A stretch of DNA of 6,587 nt from a bacterium (GTDB lineage: Bacteria; Actinomycetota; Acidimicrobiia; Acidimicrobiales; Bin134). The notes under the pieces were generated by a model. It worked only from the letters and a program-made list of their open reading frames with translations, was not told the origin of the DNA and did not search any database. The stretch spans positions 1 through 6,587 of the forward strand of contig JAPPKI010000402.1 in assembly GCA_028820035.1 (NCBI GenBank), written 5' to 3'. Positions 6,068 to 6,587 of the stretch are shown in pieces (position 1 is the first letter of the stretch; every line of letters starts with the position of its first letter). The position numbers were made by a program, and so were the translations under genes.

Positions 6068-6587
6068 AGCACGCTCGTCGATCTCGTCTGGCTGATCCCC
6101 GCCTTCCCGCTGGTTGGGGTCTTGTTCCTGATGGCCATGGGCCGCCGCTTGGGCGAACCCCGAGCCGGCTGGCTGGCCACCGCCATGATGGGCGGGTCGT
6201 TCGCGGCCACCTTGCTGGTGTTCATCGGGCTCATCGGCCACGAAGGCGACGAGCGGGAGACGGTGGTCACCCTGTTCGAGTGGGTGCCCGCCGGGAAGCT
6301 GGCGGTGGACATCGGCTTTCTGGCCGACCCGTTGTCGATCACCATGGCCCTATTCGTGACTGGGGTGGGGGCCCTCATCCACCTCTACTCCATCGGCTAC
6401 ATGCACGGCGACGAGAGCTTCTCCAAGTTCTTCATCTACCTCAACCTGTTCGCCTTCTCCATGCTCATGCTGGTGCTGGGCGACAACCTGCTGCTCACCT
6501 TCCTGGGCTGGGAGGGAGTGGGGGCCTGCTCCTACCTGCTGATCTCGTTCTGGTTCACCGACGAGGCCAACGCTTCGGCCGGCAAGA
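6065..6587 (+). CDS. nuoL: NADH-quinone oxidoreductase subunit L (NuoL), N-terminal part, 3' truncated by window edge
   Basis: NuoL (the ND5 homologue) is the distal antiporter-like, proton-translocating subunit of the membrane arm. From ATG 6065 the frame is open to the window end, giving 174 complete codons of a protein that is usually over 600 residues. The start MSTLVDLVWLIPAFPLVG, the stretch VDIGFLADPLSITMALFV (81-98), and the block SIGYMHGDESFSKFFIYLNL (109-128) are typical. They are followed by FSMLMLVLGDNLLLTFLGWE (131-150) and GVGACSYLLISFW (151-163). E150 matches the conserved helix-5 glutamate (E144 in E. coli NuoL), part of the proton channel; the matching lysine of helix 7 lies outside the window. 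Hydrophobic segments lie at about 5-25, 36-58, 88-111, 121-139 and 141-165. It starts 8 bases after the last base of nuoK, in the same operon. Confidence 0.97.
   Translation, partial: MSTLVDLVWLIPAFPLVGVLFLMAMGRRLGEPRAGWLATAMMGGSFAATLLVFIGLIGHEGDERETVVTLFEWVPAGKLAVDIGFLADPLSITMALFVTGVGALIHLYSIGYMHGDESFSKFFIYLNLFAFSMLMLVLGDNLLLTFLGWEGVGACSYLLISFWFTDEANASAGK

Overview
This window is the middle and distal part of a respiratory complex I (NADH:quinone oxidoreductase, NDH-1) operon. All genes are on the + strand in canonical order: 3' end of nuoF, then complete nuoG, nuoH, nuoI, nuoJ and nuoK, and the 5' part of nuoL. The DNA is GC-rich with strongly GC-biased third codon positions, and gene junctions overlap by 1-4 bases. 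The protein style (long NuoG with a full molybdopterin-oxidoreductase-like domain; NuoI with CIGCELC and CIHCDLC motifs; NuoF with TTICPLG) suggests a high-GC actinomycete-type bacterium, possibly of the Acidimicrobiia. That placement rests on memory of protein style, not on a search.

Layout: nuoF C-terminal part (1-704), peripheral arm, cluster N3; nuoG (701-3244), peripheral arm, clusters N1b, N5 and N4; nuoH (3241-4467), membrane subunit at the quinone site; a 19-codon in-frame micro-ORF (4464-4523) bridging nuoH and nuoI; nuoI (4524-5198), the two 4Fe-4S clusters N6a and N6b; nuoJ (5198-5755) and nuoK (5755-6057), small membrane subunits; nuoL 5' part (6065 to the window end), antiporter-like proton-pumping subunit. 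The only intergenic stretches are 56 bases (nuoH-nuoI, filled by the micro-ORF) and 7 bases (nuoK-nuoL). I see no promoter, terminator, RNA gene, mobile element, repeat array or CRISPR.

Together the products carry electrons from NADH (NuoF) along iron-sulfur clusters (NuoG, NuoI) to quinone at the NuoH/peripheral-arm interface, and couple this to proton translocation through NuoH, NuoJ, NuoK and NuoL. This is an ordinary housekeeping locus and I do not see a novel system. The points worth a second look are: NuoG keeps the sequence around the N7 cluster site but has lost all its cysteines; the micro-ORF has a better Shine-Dalgarno than nuoI itself, lies in the nuoI frame and stops immediately before the nuoI ATG; NuoI ends in an acidic, histidine-rich tail; and NuoF seems to have a short insertion before its last cluster ligand.
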